The position numbers and the translations under genes were made by a program. From an uncultured Planctomycetaceae bacterium (GTDB taxonomy: Bacteria; Planctomycetota; Planctomycetia; Pirellulales; UBA1268): a stretch of 8,684 nucleotides of DNA. Where the stretch lies: the NCBI GenBank assembly GCA_937926325.1, contig CALAZQ010000290.1, positions 1-8,684 of the forward strand. Direction: 5' to 3'. The notes under the pieces were generated by a model, which made no database searches, had not been told where the DNA came from, and worked only from the letters and a program-made list of their open reading frames with translations. The first letter of the stretch is position 1. Every line of letters starts with the position of its first letter. Below are positions 1 through 5,867 of the stretch, in pieces.

Positions 1-182
1 TGGATGAACTGCGTGTCGAGTTTCCAGCCACCGGGGTCAGCAAAGCTCTCGGCCTCAACGAGGATGCAGGGTCCGGACTGAGCAGCCTGGAGACCGACTC
101 CTCCGGTCAGAAACAGAGAACTAAAAACCAGGCTCTTCGTCCATCGGCCAAGCTGAAACATCTGGTTGCCTCCGAAATGCAT
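1..182 (-). CDS. Secreted protein N-terminus, probable planctomycete FAD-dependent oxidoreductase (partial)
   Basis: Sixty codons are readable from ATG 182 before the frame leaves the window at its left edge, and no stop interrupts them. A good Shine-Dalgarno (AGAAGGAG on the minus strand, opposite 189-196) lies 6 nt before the ATG, which fixes the start; a second in-frame ATG lies at 161. The N-terminus looks like a signal peptide: positive residues (R13, K16), a hydrophobic stretch at about residues 17-31, and an Ala-rich cleavage region near residues 32-35. It is followed by VEAESFADPGGW (residues 42-53). From memory, an EAESF...GGW start after the signal peptide is typical of secreted FAD-dependent oxidoreductase/xanthan-lyase-like proteins of planctomycetes. 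The FAD-binding part is outside the window, so the family call is moderate. A carbohydrate-binding protein is the main alternative. It is divergent from the regulator at 529. Confidence 0.6.
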   Translation of the reverse strand, partial: MHFGGNQMFQLGRWTKSLVFSSLFLTGGVGLQAAQSGPCILVEAESFADPGGWKLDTQFI

Positions 183-188
183 GGTCAC

Positions 189-196
189 TCCTTCTG
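189..196 (-). promoter_or_regulatory. Shine-Dalgarno site deciding the start at 182
   Basis: Read on the minus strand this is AGAAGGAG, close to the anti-16S consensus, with 6 nt to the ATG at 182. It favours 182 over the internal ATG at 161 and over an in-frame GTG at 188 that would fall inside the Shine-Dalgarno itself. Confidence 0.6.
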
Positions 197-369
197 CGTG
201 CGACATACCCTACTTGATGCGGTGCTGAGGGATTGCTGTCATCATCATCTTCACCATGAACCTCATCATTGGTGCAGATAATAACAAGCCATTGCAAGGC
301 TGTGGCGTACGGTTGGCCCGGCAACCAGCAATGACCGTTCCGATCAACGCTCGTGTCTCTTCATTATGT

Positions 370-414
370 CCGGAAAGACCCGGCTTTTCGGTTCTCTGAG
401 ATTTTTCTCAGGGG
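370..414. terminator. Two adjacent hairpins, possible terminator or leader structure
   Basis: The first hairpin has arms CCGGAAAG (370-377) and CTTTTCGG (384-391), pairing over 8 bp with one G-T wobble around a 6-nt loop. The second has perfect arms CTGAGA (396-401) and TCTCAG (406-411) around TTTT, extendable by wobble pairs to 414. Neither is followed by a clean T-run, so intrinsic termination is uncertain. They could instead sit in the regulator's 5' leader. Confidence 0.3.
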
Positions 415-440
415 CTTTCTCGTCGCCACTGCCCGGCGGG

Positions 441-495
441 CCCAAATGCAGTCGCATACTCGCATCAAAATTGCAGAAATTTTCTTCCCAAATGC
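441..495. repeat. Direct repeat CCCAAATGC with an inverted repeat between the copies
   Basis: CCCAAATGC occurs at 441-449 and again at 487-495. Between them, AAAATT (467-472) and AATTTT (478-483) form a perfect 6-bp inverted repeat with a 5-nt spacer, and TCGCAT occurs twice (452-457, 460-465). AraC-type regulators often bind direct repeats, and this cluster ends 34 nt before the regulator's start codon, so autoregulation is possible. This is inference; short repeats also arise by chance. Confidence 0.25.
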
Positions 496-528
496 GGCAG
501 CCGACGGTAGAGCAGCTACAACCTGAGG

Positions 529-1695
529 ATGCCGACGCACACCACCATTACGCAGCAGCCCCTCATCGCGGTGTTGGTCCCTGCCAGCACCGGCTGGGGC
601 CGCGGCATCATCAGTGGGGTCGCGGCCTACGCCAACCGGCACGGGCCCTGGCATCTGTATGTTGAGCCAGAGGGAGAACGCCGGGGGCTCCCGCACGGCT
701 GGCAAGGGGACGGTGTCATCGCGCGGCTCTCGACGCCGGCGGTCAGTAAGGCAATCCTTGGGCTCGGCTGCCCGGTGGTGAATGTCTCCGGTATTGAGCT
801 TGAAGCCCTCCAGCCCCAGCCACCGCGGGTGAGCTACGACCTGCGGGCCACGGGCACGCTGGCTGCCGAGCACTTTCTCGATCGGGGCTTCCGGCATTTT
901 GCCTACGTCGGCCCTCCCAAACTCAGCTATGTCCGCGAACACCGTGAAGCCTTCACCACCGCCCTCGAACGGGCCGGCCAGACCTGTCATCTGCATGGCC
1001 TTGGCGCCGGCCTGGAAATTGCGGGCCGCCCGAGCCGTCTTGTGGAGTGGCTGCGGGCGTTGCCCAAGCCGGTGGGCGTGCTGACCTGGGCCGCGATTCA
1101 GGGCCGATCGGTGATCGACGCCTGCCGCCGGGCAGGGCTATTTATGCCCGAGGATGTGGCGGTGCTCAGTGGCGTCGATGACCCGCTGCTCTGCGAGGCC
1201 AGCCAGCCGCAGCTCTCAGCGATTGCCGTGAATGCCGAGCAGATCGGTGAAACAGCTGCCGAGTTGCTGCACCTGCTCATCGAGCGGCGGCCGGTGCCGC
1301 CGCAGCCGATCCGGATTCCACCCTTGGGCATTATCACGCGACAGAGCACCGACACGCTGGCGATCGACAACCCTGAACTGGTCCAGGCGATCGGCTTCAT
1401 CCGCGAACATGCCAGCGAAGCAATCAAGGTGGATGATGTTCTGCAGGCTGTTCCAATGTCCCGCCGCAGCCTCGAGCGGGCCTTTCAGGAAACGCTGGGG
1501 CGGTCGCCGGCAATGGAAATTCGCCGGGTGCGGCTGGAACGAGCCAAAACGTTATTGGCCACAACCGATCTCCCCGTGCCAAAGGTTGCCCGCGCCAGTG
1601 GCTTTGGAACTGGTGAATACCTCGCCACGCTCTTCCGGCAGGCCACCGGCATGACGCCACTGAAGTACCGGGCCGCCACCCGGACATCGGCCTAG
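529..1695 (+). CDS. XylR-like transcriptional regulator (LacI-type sugar-sensing domain plus AraC HTH)
   Basis: A 388-residue one-component regulator of the XylR type. Residues about 10-265 form a periplasmic-binding/LacI-like ligand domain: PLIAVLVPAS at 11-20, GWGRGIISGVAAYANRHGPW at 22-41, GDGVIARL at 60-67, and the C-terminal half with ACRRAGLFMPEDVAVLSGVDD at 198-218. Residues about 282-385 form an AraC domain with two helix-turn-helix units, the first around SRRSLERAFQ (311-320), the second around VPKVARASGFGTGEYLATLF (350-369), ending in the usual GMTPLKYR. There is no N-terminal LacI-type HTH, as expected for XylR. It probably binds a sugar or sugar acid in the cytoplasm and activates a catabolic operon; the ligand cannot be read from sequence. 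The usual polar residues after the VLT/VLAC strand are replaced by WAAI (187-190), so the pocket may differ from xylose binders. The start is uncertain: GAGG directly abuts ATG 529 with no spacer, and an in-frame TAG lies at 508-510, so the start cannot lie much further upstream. Confidence 0.85.
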   Translation: MPTHTTITQQPLIAVLVPASTGWGRGIISGVAAYANRHGPWHLYVEPEGERRGLPHGWQGDGVIARLSTPAVSKAILGLGCPVVNVSGIELEALQPQPPRVSYDLRATGTLAAEHFLDRGFRHFAYVGPPKLSYVREHREAFTTALERAGQTCHLHGLGAGLEIAGRPSRLVEWLRALPKPVGVLTWAAIQGRSVIDACRRAGLFMPEDVAVLSGVDDPLLCEASQPQLSAIAVNAEQIGETAAELLHLLIERRPVPPQPIRIPPLGIITRQSTDTLAIDNPELVQAIGFIREHASEAIKVDDVLQAVPMSRRSLERAFQETLGRSPAMEIRRVRLERAKTLLATTDLPVPKVARASGFGTGEYLATLFRQATGMTPLKYRAATRTSA

Positions 1696-1701
1696 CAGAA
1701 T

Positions 1702-2282
1702 GTGGATAAAGTCCGACGCCGCAGGGGTGTGAAGATCGTCAACCCGGAAGAAGCACGGCGTTTTCCGGGTTGGCAGGTGGGCTATCGTTTGGTGTCGATC
1801 ACCAGCGGCAGGTCGTCCACCCGCACGCCTACAGCTGTTGATGACGCCGCATGGCTGCGGAACAACGGCACGCTCATCTTGACTGACAGCTTCGACCGCG
1901 AAGAGGACGGTAACCTGGCCGCCGCAATCGGGAATGGCTGGAACAGCGCGACAGCCAACCGGGTGCCCGACATCAAGCAGGCCGATCTTGACGACGGCGT
2001 GCTCAAAGTGACCAGCGCCGTCGAGGCCGGTCATCAGGCCCACATCCAAAACGAGGCCGGCTTTGAGGATGGTGGGGCGACCGTCCGGTTCAAGCTGCCT
2101 GGCCTGAGGAAGCACGAGGCGTTAACGGTTGGCTTTGTTGACCGACAGACCAAGGGCATCCACGCGGGGCGTCTCTGCTATGCCATCATCACGAATCGGC
2201 CCATCCAGTCAAACGCTGGTTCAGCCTGCTGATGAACCCCTCGGCCTGGATCGACGAGGTGGAGGTCTGGAAGGTGAAGTGA
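1702..2282 (+). pseudogene. Remnant of a secreted DUF1080/LamG-like protein, internally deleted and frameshifted
   Basis: A frame open from GTG 1702 to a stop at 2230-2232 carries, from about 1870, a recognisable planctomycete DUF1080/concanavalin-like segment: TDSFDRE, then IGNGWN, then QADLDDGVLKVTSA, then EAGFEDGGATVRFKL, then GIHAGRLCYAIIT. Homology then stops abruptly. The family's C-terminal end appears in another frame: AHPVKRWFSLLMNPSAWIDE then VEVWKVK, stop TGA at 2280-2282. In intact members, as I recall them, some 60-70 residues separate the HAG motif from the AHP motif. Here they are missing, with the joint at about 2185-2200 and a change of frame. The signal peptide expected at the front is also absent; residues before 1870 look unrelated, and a strong hairpin (1738-1774) lies there. 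The intact family is secreted and thought to bind or cleave sugars. I read this as a decayed gene. A short expressed protein of 176 residues (1702-2232) cannot be excluded. Confidence 0.6.
1738..1774 (+). terminator. Strong hairpin after the regulator, candidate terminator
   Basis: Arms GTCAACCCGGAA (1738-1749) and TTCCGGGTTGGC (1763-1774) pair over 12 bp with one wobble around a 13-nt loop. It lies about 43 nt past the regulator's stop codon. There is no T-run after it, so Rho-independent termination in the classical form is not supported, though 3' end protection or factor-dependent termination is possible. It falls inside the first codons of the frame open from 1702, which argues that this part of that frame is not coding. 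Confidence 0.4.
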
Positions 2283-2414
2283 CCTGACGCGGGGTTCACC
2301 ACCTCCACGCCGCTACCAGCGGAGCATGGAGAAGTTGCTGATCGTTCGCTCATCGCAAACGGACCCGCCGACCGCAGAAGCGTATGGAGGCAAACGACCG
2401 GTCCTTCCCGCGAT

Positions 2415-2443
2415 TTGAAATGTGCCGCACATGCAACTATGCT
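2415..2443 (+). promoter_or_regulatory. Sigma-70-like promoter of vapBC
   Basis: TTGAAA (2415-2420) and TATGCT (2438-2443) are separated by exactly 17 nt. Counting about 7 nt past the -10 places transcription start at or next to A2450, which is the first base of the antitoxin ATG. The spacer holds a perfect palindrome (2420-2432). Inferred from sequence only. Confidence 0.55.
2420..2432. promoter_or_regulatory. Palindromic operator candidate, VapB autoregulation
   Basis: ATGTG and CACAT flank CCG to make a perfect 5+3+5 palindrome lying between the -35 and -10 elements. Ribbon-helix-helix antitoxins of the VapB/FitA type bind palindromes in their own promoter, alone or with the toxin, and repress it. 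A further pair, CATGC (2430-2434) and GCATG (2448-2452), spans the -10 and could be a second half-site arrangement. Confidence 0.45.
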
Positions 2444-2449
2444 TGGAGC

Positions 2450-2680
2450 ATGAGCAAGATGATCCAGATTCGAAATGTTCCTGACGGGGTACACGCCACC
2501 CTGAAGTCGAGGGCGGCACTTGCTGGTCAACCGCTCACTGAATTTTTACTGGCCGAAATCCGTCGAATCGCCGAACGACCGATGCCAGAGGAACTCGCTG
2601 AACGCCTCCTGCAGCGGCCTGGTGTCCACCTGAAGACATCGCCGACGAAAGCCGTGCGAGCAGAACGCGATCGGCGATGA
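2450..2680 (+). CDS. vapB: FitA/VapB-type ribbon-helix-helix antitoxin
   Basis: A 76-residue protein. Residues 4-34 (IQIRNVPDGVHATLKSRAAL then AGQPLTEFLLA) match the ribbon-helix-helix DNA-binding fold of FitA/VapB antitoxins, with the short beta strand QIRNVP followed by two helices. The basic tail ending RAERDRR is typical of the toxin-neutralising end in these proteins. It should dimerise, bind its own promoter and occupy the active site of the VapC encoded next. The frame is open upstream to ATG 2384, but the domain begins at the MSKMIQIRNVP motif. ATG 2450 sits at the predicted transcription start, so the message may be leaderless. ATG 2459 is an alternative, with GGAG 10 nt before it. 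The stop codon overlaps the toxin start as ATGA (2677-2680), giving tight translational coupling. Confidence 0.85.
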   Translation: MSKMIQIRNVPDGVHATLKSRAALAGQPLTEFLLAEIRRIAERPMPEELAERLLQRPGVHLKTSPTKAVRAERDRR

Positions 2681-3075
2681 TCGTTCTCGACGCATCAGCT
2701 GCGTTGGAACTTTTGCTGCGGGCTGCTGATCATCCCAGCCTCGTCTCGAAGGTCCTGCGTTCCGGCGAGACGATCGCCGCTCCCTACCTCATCGACCTCG
2801 AGGTGACGCAGGTCCTGCGGCGATTTGTCCTGACCGGCGAGCTGTCGGAGTCCCGCGCCCGTGAGGCCATCGACGACCACCTCACCCTGGGGATTGTTCG
2901 TTATCCTCACGAGGGCCTACTCAAGCGGGCTTGGCAGTTCCGGGCAAACTGCACGGCCTACGATGCCGCCTATCTCGCACTTGCCGAAGCAGTCGATGCG
3001 GTGCTCATCACCTGCGACAGACGGCTCGCTGCTGTGCCCGGTAGTCAGGCGAAAGTTGACGTGATCACTCGCTAA
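2677..3075 (+). CDS. vapC: VapC-type PIN-domain ribonuclease toxin
   Basis: A 132-residue single PIN domain of usual VapC length. The four acidic residues that hold the catalytic metal are visible: D5 in MIVLDAS, E42 in IDLEVTQ, D96 in TAYDAAYLALAE, and D114 in ITCDRRL. All are intact, so the enzyme looks active. VapC toxins are Mg2+-dependent endoribonucleases; known targets are tRNAs or rRNA, but the target here cannot be read from sequence. It overlaps the antitoxin by 4 nt in an ATGA arrangement and is presumably cotranscribed with it. Its last 11 bases (3065-3075) overlap the end of the convergent dgoA gene. The pair lies between a decayed gene and the sugar-acid operon, a typical setting for a horizontally acquired or addictive module. 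Confidence 0.9.
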   Translation: MIVLDASAALELLLRAADHPSLVSKVLRSGETIAAPYLIDLEVTQVLRRFVLTGELSESRAREAIDDHLTLGIVRYPHEGLLKRAWQFRANCTAYDAAYLALAEAVDAVLITCDRRLAAVPGSQAKVDVITR

Positions 3076-3718
3076 CAGATGCGGCCCGCCAAGCGGTGAG
3101 AAAGGCTTCTGCGGACCGGCCGACATCCTCAGCGTTCATGCCCGGCCGGTAGAGGGCCGAGCCGAGGCCGAAGCCGGTCGCACCGGCGGCTCGCCAGGGC
3201 GGCAGCGTTTCTGGCGTGATGCCTCCGACCGGCACCAGCGGAATGTCCGCTGGCAGCACGGCCCGCCAGGCCTTGAGCACCGCGGGCGACAGCTGCTCAG
3301 CCGGAAAGAGCTTCAGAAAGTCGGCACCGGCCTCGATCGCCGCAAATGCCTCGGTCGGGGTGGCGACGCCCGGGCCGCTCAGCATGCCAGCCGCCCGCGT
3401 CGCGGCAATGACAGCCGGGTTGAAGTTTGGGGAGACCACCAGACTGCCGCCCGCACCGGCAATTTCTGATACCCCATCGGCCGACAGCACGGTGCCGCCG
3501 CCTACCGTGGCCCGATCACCCAGATCGCTAGCGAGCCGACGGATGCTCTCAATCGGGTCGGGCGAATTGAGCGGCACTTCGATCAGGCGGAAGCCGGCTA
3601 TGACGAGCTCGCGGCCGATCGCCACCACCTCGTCCGGCCGCACGCCGCGGAGGATTGCGATCAGCGGAAGTTCGTCGAAATGACGCTTTGCTCGCTCACG
3701 ATTGGCCACGCTCACCAC
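3065..3718 (-). CDS. dgoA: 2-dehydro-3-deoxy-6-phosphogalactonate aldolase (KDPG/KHG aldolase family)
   Basis: A 217-residue class I aldolase that should cleave 2-keto-3-deoxy-6-phosphogalactonate to pyruvate and glyceraldehyde-3-phosphate in the cytoplasm. Visible motifs in order: LPLIAILRG (17-25), IEVPLNSP with catalytic Glu47, GGGTVL (73-78), SPNFN (96-100), PGVATPTEAF (116-125), LKLFPAEQ with Schiff-base Lys136, VGGITPE, and GLGSALYRPG. The EVPLNSP and GLGSxLYR motifs match E. coli DgoA better than the related KDPG aldolase Eda. The start is GTG at 3718, with further in-frame GTGs at 3715 and 3709; homology begins only at about residue 14, so any of these is possible. From 3718 it overlaps the end of dgoK by 23 nt, so translation is probably coupled. 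It is the last gene of the operon, and its 3' end overlaps vapC. Confidence 0.9.
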   Translation of the reverse strand: MVSVANRERAKRHFDELPLIAILRGVRPDEVVAIGRELVIAGFRLIEVPLNSPDPIESIRRLASDLGDRATVGGGTVLSADGVSEIAGAGGSLVVSPNFNPAVIAATRAAGMLSGPGVATPTEAFAAIEAGADFLKLFPAEQLSPAVLKAWRAVLPADIPLVPVGGITPETLPPWRAAGATGFGLGSALYRPGMNAEDVGRSAEAFLTAWRAASVSE

Positions 3719-4688
3719 TCACTTTCTGCTGACGTGAACCGTTTGAAACTATCCCTGCCGACAAGGCGATCTGCCAGAGACCCGCCGGTCCGGTCTCCTG
3801 CAAGGGTCGCACATCTGGAATACCGAATGCCGACAAGGCCAGTCGATACCGGTCGCAGAGGGCAGGGGCACCAAGTAAGACGAGGGGCGGACAGGCAGTC
3901 TTCATCGCTGCCAGCACACTGCGGATTTCCTCGCCGATCAGCAGCCCCGAGAGATACTCAAGCGTTTGAGTAGCTTGAAGCTGCCCGCCCAGAAAGAGGC
4001 TGCGGGTCGAGAAGAGGCGGCCGGCAATCCCCGCAGCCCCGCTTGCACATGCCGCCTGCACGCCCTGCAGAAAGGCTGCCTGATCGCCGGCTGCCGGAGC
4101 TGCCGCGGCCGCCGCTTTTGCTGGCCGGCCCAGAATCGAGTGGTCGCGGAGCAATGCAAACAGCTCGCCGGTGAGGTAGGTGGTGAACTGGGTGATGCAG
4201 CCGGCTCTGACTGTGGCCCACTTGCAGTGGGTGCCCGGCAGCACGACGAGCGATTCCTCTGTCAGTTCTGGGTGCTGGGCGAGGGCTCCGACAATCTGTG
4301 TCTCCTCGCCACGCATGACATCAGGCCGCGAGCCACCCTGACTGAGCCCCGGCACCAGGTGAATCGTGCCGCAGTCTGAGACAAAGGGCAGCAGGCCCTG
4401 GGCGATTGCGGCGATGTCGGCCGGACAGGGGACATACGGCACCTCATGCCAGCCATTGCGGCTTCCCACCATACCGGCGGCCAGAATCGGAAGTTCCGGA
4501 AAGCGGTCAGTCCACTCCCCGGCAATGCCGCGAAACGCCTCAGCAAAACCGCCTGTCGGGAGATGCTGGATTCCTTGGCTTGAGCCGCGGTCATCGAGCA
4601 ATTGGCCACCGCTCCCCAACAGATAGGCCCGCAGCGACGAGGTTCCCCAATCAAGTCCGATGAATCGTGGCTTCGCTGACACTGCCAT
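3696..4688 (-). CDS. dgoK: 2-dehydro-3-deoxygalactonokinase
   Basis: A 330-residue kinase of the DgoK family that should phosphorylate 2-keto-3-deoxygalactonate at C6 with ATP to make the DgoA substrate. Supporting motifs: GLDWGTSSLRAYLL (11-24), a sugar-kinase nucleotide/phosphate loop; AAGMVGSRNGWHEVPYVPCP (70-89); VMRGEETQI (124-132); VVLPGTHCKWA (148-158); and YLTGELFALLRDHSILG (171-187). These are characteristic of DgoK rather than of general FGGY or PfkB kinases. A run KAAAAAAPAA (191-200) looks like a slightly extended linker between the two halves. ATG 4688 overlaps the stop of the upstream dehydratase gene by one base (TGATG). The 3' end overlaps the start of dgoA. Confidence 0.92.
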   Translation of the reverse strand: MAVSAKPRFIGLDWGTSSLRAYLLGSGGQLLDDRGSSQGIQHLPTGGFAEAFRGIAGEWTDRFPELPILAAGMVGSRNGWHEVPYVPCPADIAAIAQGLLPFVSDCGTIHLVPGLSQGGSRPDVMRGEETQIVGALAQHPELTEESLVVLPGTHCKWATVRAGCITQFTTYLTGELFALLRDHSILGRPAKAAAAAAPAAGDQAAFLQGVQAACASGAAGIAGRLFSTRSLFLGGQLQATQTLEYLSGLLIGEEIRSVLAAMKTACPPLVLLGAPALCDRYRLALSAFGIPDVRPLQETGPAGLWQIALSAGIVSNGSRQQKVSGERGQS

Positions 4689-5857
4689 CAGACCATTTTC
4701 TCAGCTGCCGTAACTGCTGCAAACCGCTCATTGAAATCGATCCCCAGCCCGGGGCTCATGGGCACCCGGTATGCAGCGGCCTCCAGCGTGAGCGGCTTTG
4801 CCAGAAATGCGTTGGCCGTGGCCAACACGTTCGGGTTGAACTCACACAGCGGGCAGCGGTCCAGGGCTGCCGCGACGTGCACCGCCGCCGCCAGTTGCGG
4901 TCCCATCGCAATGCTGACATGTGGGATGATCGGGCCGCCAAAGGCAGCTGCAATTGCCAGCGTGCCAGTGATACCACACCGGCCGAGATCGGGCTGCAGG
5001 ATCTTGGCGATCGGCACGAACGGCTGCATCTCGCGGACCGTCCGGTAGCTCTCACCCACGGCCAGCGGCGTGGTCACCGCCGCCGCCAGCCGGGCATGGC
5101 CGTCGACATCCTCGGGGTCGAGCGGGCACTCAAGCCAGCGGGCACCGCGTTCGTCGAGCATTTTCGCCATCGCCACTGCCTCAGCCGGCGGCAGATGCCA
5201 GAGGGCATCGACGGCAAACTCCATGCCGGCTGGTAAGGCATCGGCAGTCGCCAGCAGTTTGGACCAGTCGGTTTCATAGTAGAGCTTGACGAGGCCAATG
5301 CCCTGATCGTGAAAGCCGGCCGCAAACGCCGCCCGCTCGGCTGGCGAGGCCCCGGTTGTGCCACTGAGATAAACCGGCACTGCGGACCTTGCGGCTTCAC
5401 TGATCAGCCTCGAGACCGGCCGGTCGGCCAGTTTGCCGGCGAGGTCCCAGAGGGCGATATCGACCCCGCTCATGGCATCGATCATAAAGCCGCCGCTCTG
5501 GCCGCGGACATGCATCGTCGCCTGCATCCGGCTCCAGAGCTCAGCGATCCGCTGGGTTGTCCCGTCGAACGGCTCGCCAACCAGCGCTGGGCGGAGCAGC
5601 AAAGTGGCAATGGTGCAAGCCACTTCCGGGGCCAGCGGGGCCTGGGCCTCGCCCCAGCCGACCAGGCCATTGTCGAGCTCCACCCGGATGATGGCCGTCT
5701 CAAAACAGGTCGAGTAGAGGACCGGATAGGCGGTCGACCAGCGAAAGATCCCGTCACCGGCAAGCATGGTCGGCGAGCCGGCCGTGCCCCGGGCGGCATC
5801 GAGGTCTCGCGGCAGGCGAATGGGAATTGCGTCAAGGGCGACGATGCGGTGTGCCAT
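4688..5857 (-). CDS. Enolase-superfamily (mandelate racemase/MLE family) sugar-acid dehydratase
   Basis: A 389-residue protein with the N-terminal capping domain (about 1-150, including NGLVGWGEA at 63-71 and SGVDIALWDLAGK at 130-142) and a (beta/alpha)7-beta barrel. Metal ligands are D217 (FAVDALW), E243 (WLECPL) and E269 (AVGES), spaced 26 and 26 as in mandelate racemase. The His-Asp pair is H313 (IIPHVS) and D290 (LQPDLGRCG), with E339 (CEFNPN) opposite. In the usual KxK motif only K191 is present; Y193 takes the second Lys place (VKLYY). E. coli-type D-galactonate dehydratase has a His two residues after the first metal Asp; here that residue is L219. By context it should dehydrate an aldonate to a 2-keto-3-deoxy acid for DgoK, but the substrate and stereochemistry are not settled, and a cycloisomerase role is possible. 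It starts 10 nt after the transporter stop; a GAGGGA lies about 14 nt before the ATG. Confidence 0.85.
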   Translation of the reverse strand: MAHRIVALDAIPIRLPRDLDAARGTAGSPTMLAGDGIFRWSTAYPVLYSTCFETAIIRVELDNGLVGWGEAQAPLAPEVACTIATLLLRPALVGEPFDGTTQRIAELWSRMQATMHVRGQSGGFMIDAMSGVDIALWDLAGKLADRPVSRLISEAARSAVPVYLSGTTGASPAERAAFAAGFHDQGIGLVKLYYETDWSKLLATADALPAGMEFAVDALWHLPPAEAVAMAKMLDERGARWLECPLDPEDVDGHARLAAAVTTPLAVGESYRTVREMQPFVPIAKILQPDLGRCGITGTLAIAAAFGGPIIPHVSIAMGPQLAAAVHVAAALDRCPLCEFNPNVLATANAFLAKPLTLEAAAYRVPMSPGLGIDFNERFAAVTAAEKMV

Positions 5858-5867
5858 GGCGAACGGG

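Larger units (their letters stand above)
183..528. other. Divergent intergenic control region
   Basis: These 346 bases separate the minus-strand secreted-protein gene from the plus-strand regulator. I see no convincing gene here. Open frames through it, on both strands, have no ribosome site and no recognisable protein. It holds two adjacent hairpins (370-391 and 392-414), a 9-base direct repeat (441-449 and 487-495) and an AT-rich inverted repeat (467-483). It should contain promoters for both flanking genes, but I could not place a -35/-10 pair with acceptable spacing for either. Confidence 0.6.

Noticed and set aside
240..270. Short ATC/CATCAT-rich repeat in the first intergenic region
   Set aside because: It is brief and irregular, and gives no array or consistent unit length.
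366..665. A 99-codon plus-strand frame overlapping the regulator start
   Set aside because: It crosses two hairpins and then runs in another frame through the regulator; its translation there is a His/Arg-rich shadow.
364..996. A 210-codon open frame on the minus strand opposite the regulator's first half
   Set aside because: It is antisense to the well-supported regulator, has a low-complexity Arg/Pro/Ala-rich translation and matches no family known to me.
2303..2330. Small stem-loop (CCGCT/AGCGG with outer CTCC/GGAG) after the decayed gene
   Set aside because: The core stem is only 5 bp with a 3-nt loop, and no T-run follows; too weak to call a terminator.
2384..2449. Earlier antitoxin start at ATG 2384, adding 22 residues
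   Set aside because: The extra residues (with Cys and Arg) are foreign to FitA/VapB proteins, and the stretch contains the predicted promoter and operator.
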